A stretch of 64,000 nucleotides of DNA from NIOZ-UU13 sp035528395 (GTDB taxonomy: Bacteria; Planctomycetota; Phycisphaerae; Sedimentisphaerales; Anaerobacaceae). The stretch is taken from assembly GCA_035528395.1 (NCBI GenBank), contig DATKYR010000264.1, forward strand, positions 29,258 through 93,257, given 5' to 3'. A program made the position numbers and the translations under genes. Shown here one piece after another: positions 63,107-64,000 of this stretch; the first letter of the stretch is position 1, and each line of letters starts with the position of its first letter. The notes beneath the pieces were generated by a model, which saw nothing but the letters and a program-made list of their open reading frames with translations, made no database searches and had not been told where the DNA came from.

Positions 63107-63585
63107 GGTATTTTCACCTCCGCTATTTGCGCCGCGGCACGGCGAACGGCCTTTAGTATTTTTGTATAGCCGTTGCACCGGCATAGGTTGCCATTCATCC
63201 ACTCGGCTATCTGTTCATCCGTAGGTTGTGGGCTATTTTTAAGAAGTGCCACGGTGCTCAATATCATGCCGGGCGTACAATAGCCACACTGAATGGCGCC
63301 CTCGTCGAGGAACGCCTGCTGAACGGGATGAAGGGAATCGCCGTCAGCAAGTCCTTCGATTGTTGTGACCGTTTTCTTATCAGCCATAGCGACCGGGGTA
63401 ACGCAGGAGAGGGTTCGTCTGCCGTCCATCAGCACAGTGCACGCACCACACCGGCCCTCGCCGCAGCCGTACTTGGCACCGGTCAGATGCAGAACTTCTC
63501 TTAGAACATCAAGCAAAGACCGTTCCGGGTCGGTAACGACGGTTCTTTCTTTGCCGTTAATGGTCAGAGTAATTGTGACATCCAT
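63103..63585 (-). CDS. 2Fe-2S small subunit of the molybdenum hydroxylase
   Basis: 160 residues. The plant-type 2Fe-2S cluster is Cys41, 46, 49 and 61 (YGCGEGRCGACTVL). The second cluster is Cys100, 103, 135 and 137 (CGYCTPGMI, CRCNGY). Length fits the family. Exported as a complex with the large subunit, which carries the signal. Confidence 0.92.
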   Translation of the reverse strand: MDVTITLTINGKERTVVTDPERSLLDVLREVLHLTGAKYGCGEGRCGACTVLMDGRRTLSCVTPVAMADKKTVTTIEGLADGDSLHPVQQAFLDEGAIQCGYCTPGMILSTVALLKNSPQPTDEQIAEWMNGNLCRCNGYTKILKAVRRAAAQIAEVKIP

Positions 63586-63600
63586 AACTATCCTCCACTA

Positions 63601-63746
63601 AGAAACTATCTCGAAACTGTCACCCTGAGCGAAAAAAGCCTGCCCTGAGCGCAGCCGAAGGGTCGAAGGGGAAGGGTCTGGTCGGCAACAAACAAAAGAT
63701 TCTTCGTTGCACTCAGAATGACAAATTGTGTTTTGAGATAGTTCCT
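63601..63746. repeat. MITE-like inverted repeat
   Basis: The left end AAACTATCTCGAAAC--TGTCACCCTGAG pairs with the right end CTCAGAATGACA--GTTTTGAGATAGTT. The inner part has the GAGCG--CCGAAGGGTCGAAGGGG motif common in dispersed elements. No transposase inside. Confidence 0.65.
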
Positions 63747-64000
63747 AAACCTAAATTTCCCAGACCCAATCCAGCCGGCAAACTGCCGGCTTTACCGAAT
63801 CACATTATAAGCAACTTAGTGGATTGAGAACAGTCCTTTTCACTAAATTTTTTTCTGCCCTTAGGACTGGTAAAGAAATTAGGTTTCGTTTTGGCTCCAG
63901 CGAGGACAAGGCTGGCAAGGAAGCAAAACGCAGGCCTACTGGTTGGTAGTCCGAGTTTTGCTGACACCGCCAGCCGAAGCCGCAGCCAGCCAAAAATGGA
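63747..64000. other. End of window, non-coding
   Basis: Holds a small perfect hairpin (AGCCGGCA-AAC-TGCCGGCT, 63773-63791). No gene is supported. Confidence 0.4.

Noticed and set aside
63805..63993. 62-codon minus-strand gene at the window end
   Set aside because: Low-quality composition and no ribosome site.

Overview
The window looks like a chromosomal segment of an anaerobic or microaerophilic polysaccharide-degrading member of the Planctomycetota, probably the Phycisphaerae (an inference from gene content and style, not from a marker gene). The pointers are: Tat-exported oxidoreductases and sugar isomerases (Gfo/Idh/MocA, aldo/keto reductase); a multiheme cytochrome fused to a DUF1080 (3-keto-glycoside hydrolase type) domain; very large secreted proteins built from LamG, fibronectin-like and F5/8C-like modules with dockerin-like EF-hand ends; GH2 and GH130 enzymes; a histone-fold protein; and much non-coding DNA with short dispersed repeats. 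No rRNA, tRNA or CRISPR array was seen.

Layout. 0-7 kb: a GT4 glycosyltransferase, a 60-aa histone-fold protein, two small conserved proteins, then the Tat aldo/keto reductase and the cytochrome-DUF1080 fusion. 7-10.5 kb: an HEPN-like protein, an orphan antitoxin and the first large LamG/dockerin-like protein. 10.9-17.1 kb: a plus-strand run of nucleotide-sugar dehydrogenase, GT4, beta-propeller di-heme cytochrome, a toxin-antitoxin pair and a GH130 enzyme. 17-24.7 kb: a lipoprotein, a beta-lactamase-fold hydrolase, an AsmA-like protein, a DUF434 protein, a nuclease-like fragment and a TolB-like propeller. 25.6-31.4 kb: a complete MacAB-TolC-type efflux operon on the minus strand. 31.6-32.3 kb: scars of two insertion sequences. 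32.3-40.7 kb: an exported GH2 beta-galactosidase-type enzyme and two more large modular proteins that are paralogues of each other.

The most striking region is 41.4-43.9 kb. It reads as a small integron: the C-terminal remnant of an IntI-type integrase on the minus strand, a candidate promoter, a recombination point, and three gene cassettes on the plus strand, each ending in an attC-like imperfect palindrome. The cassettes encode a potassium-channel-like membrane protein, an unknown 107-aa protein, and a TIR-domain protein with an unrecognised C-terminal domain. The TIR and channel genes suggest, but do not prove, a defence role.

44-48 kb carries tandem and dispersed repeats, a Gfo/Idh/MocA oxidoreductase and a sugar-phosphate isomerase-like protein. 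48-58 kb is a minus-strand surface-polysaccharide operon (Wzz, flippase, F420-dehydrogenase-beta-like protein, pyruvyl transferase, GT2, Wzy-like polymerase, FkbM methyltransferase, GT9) with a broken GT2 at its 3' end. 58-64 kb holds a frameshifted secreted-protein gene, a PurF paralogue whose catalytic cysteine is a serine, a two-gene molybdenum hydroxylase, and a MITE-like inverted repeat.
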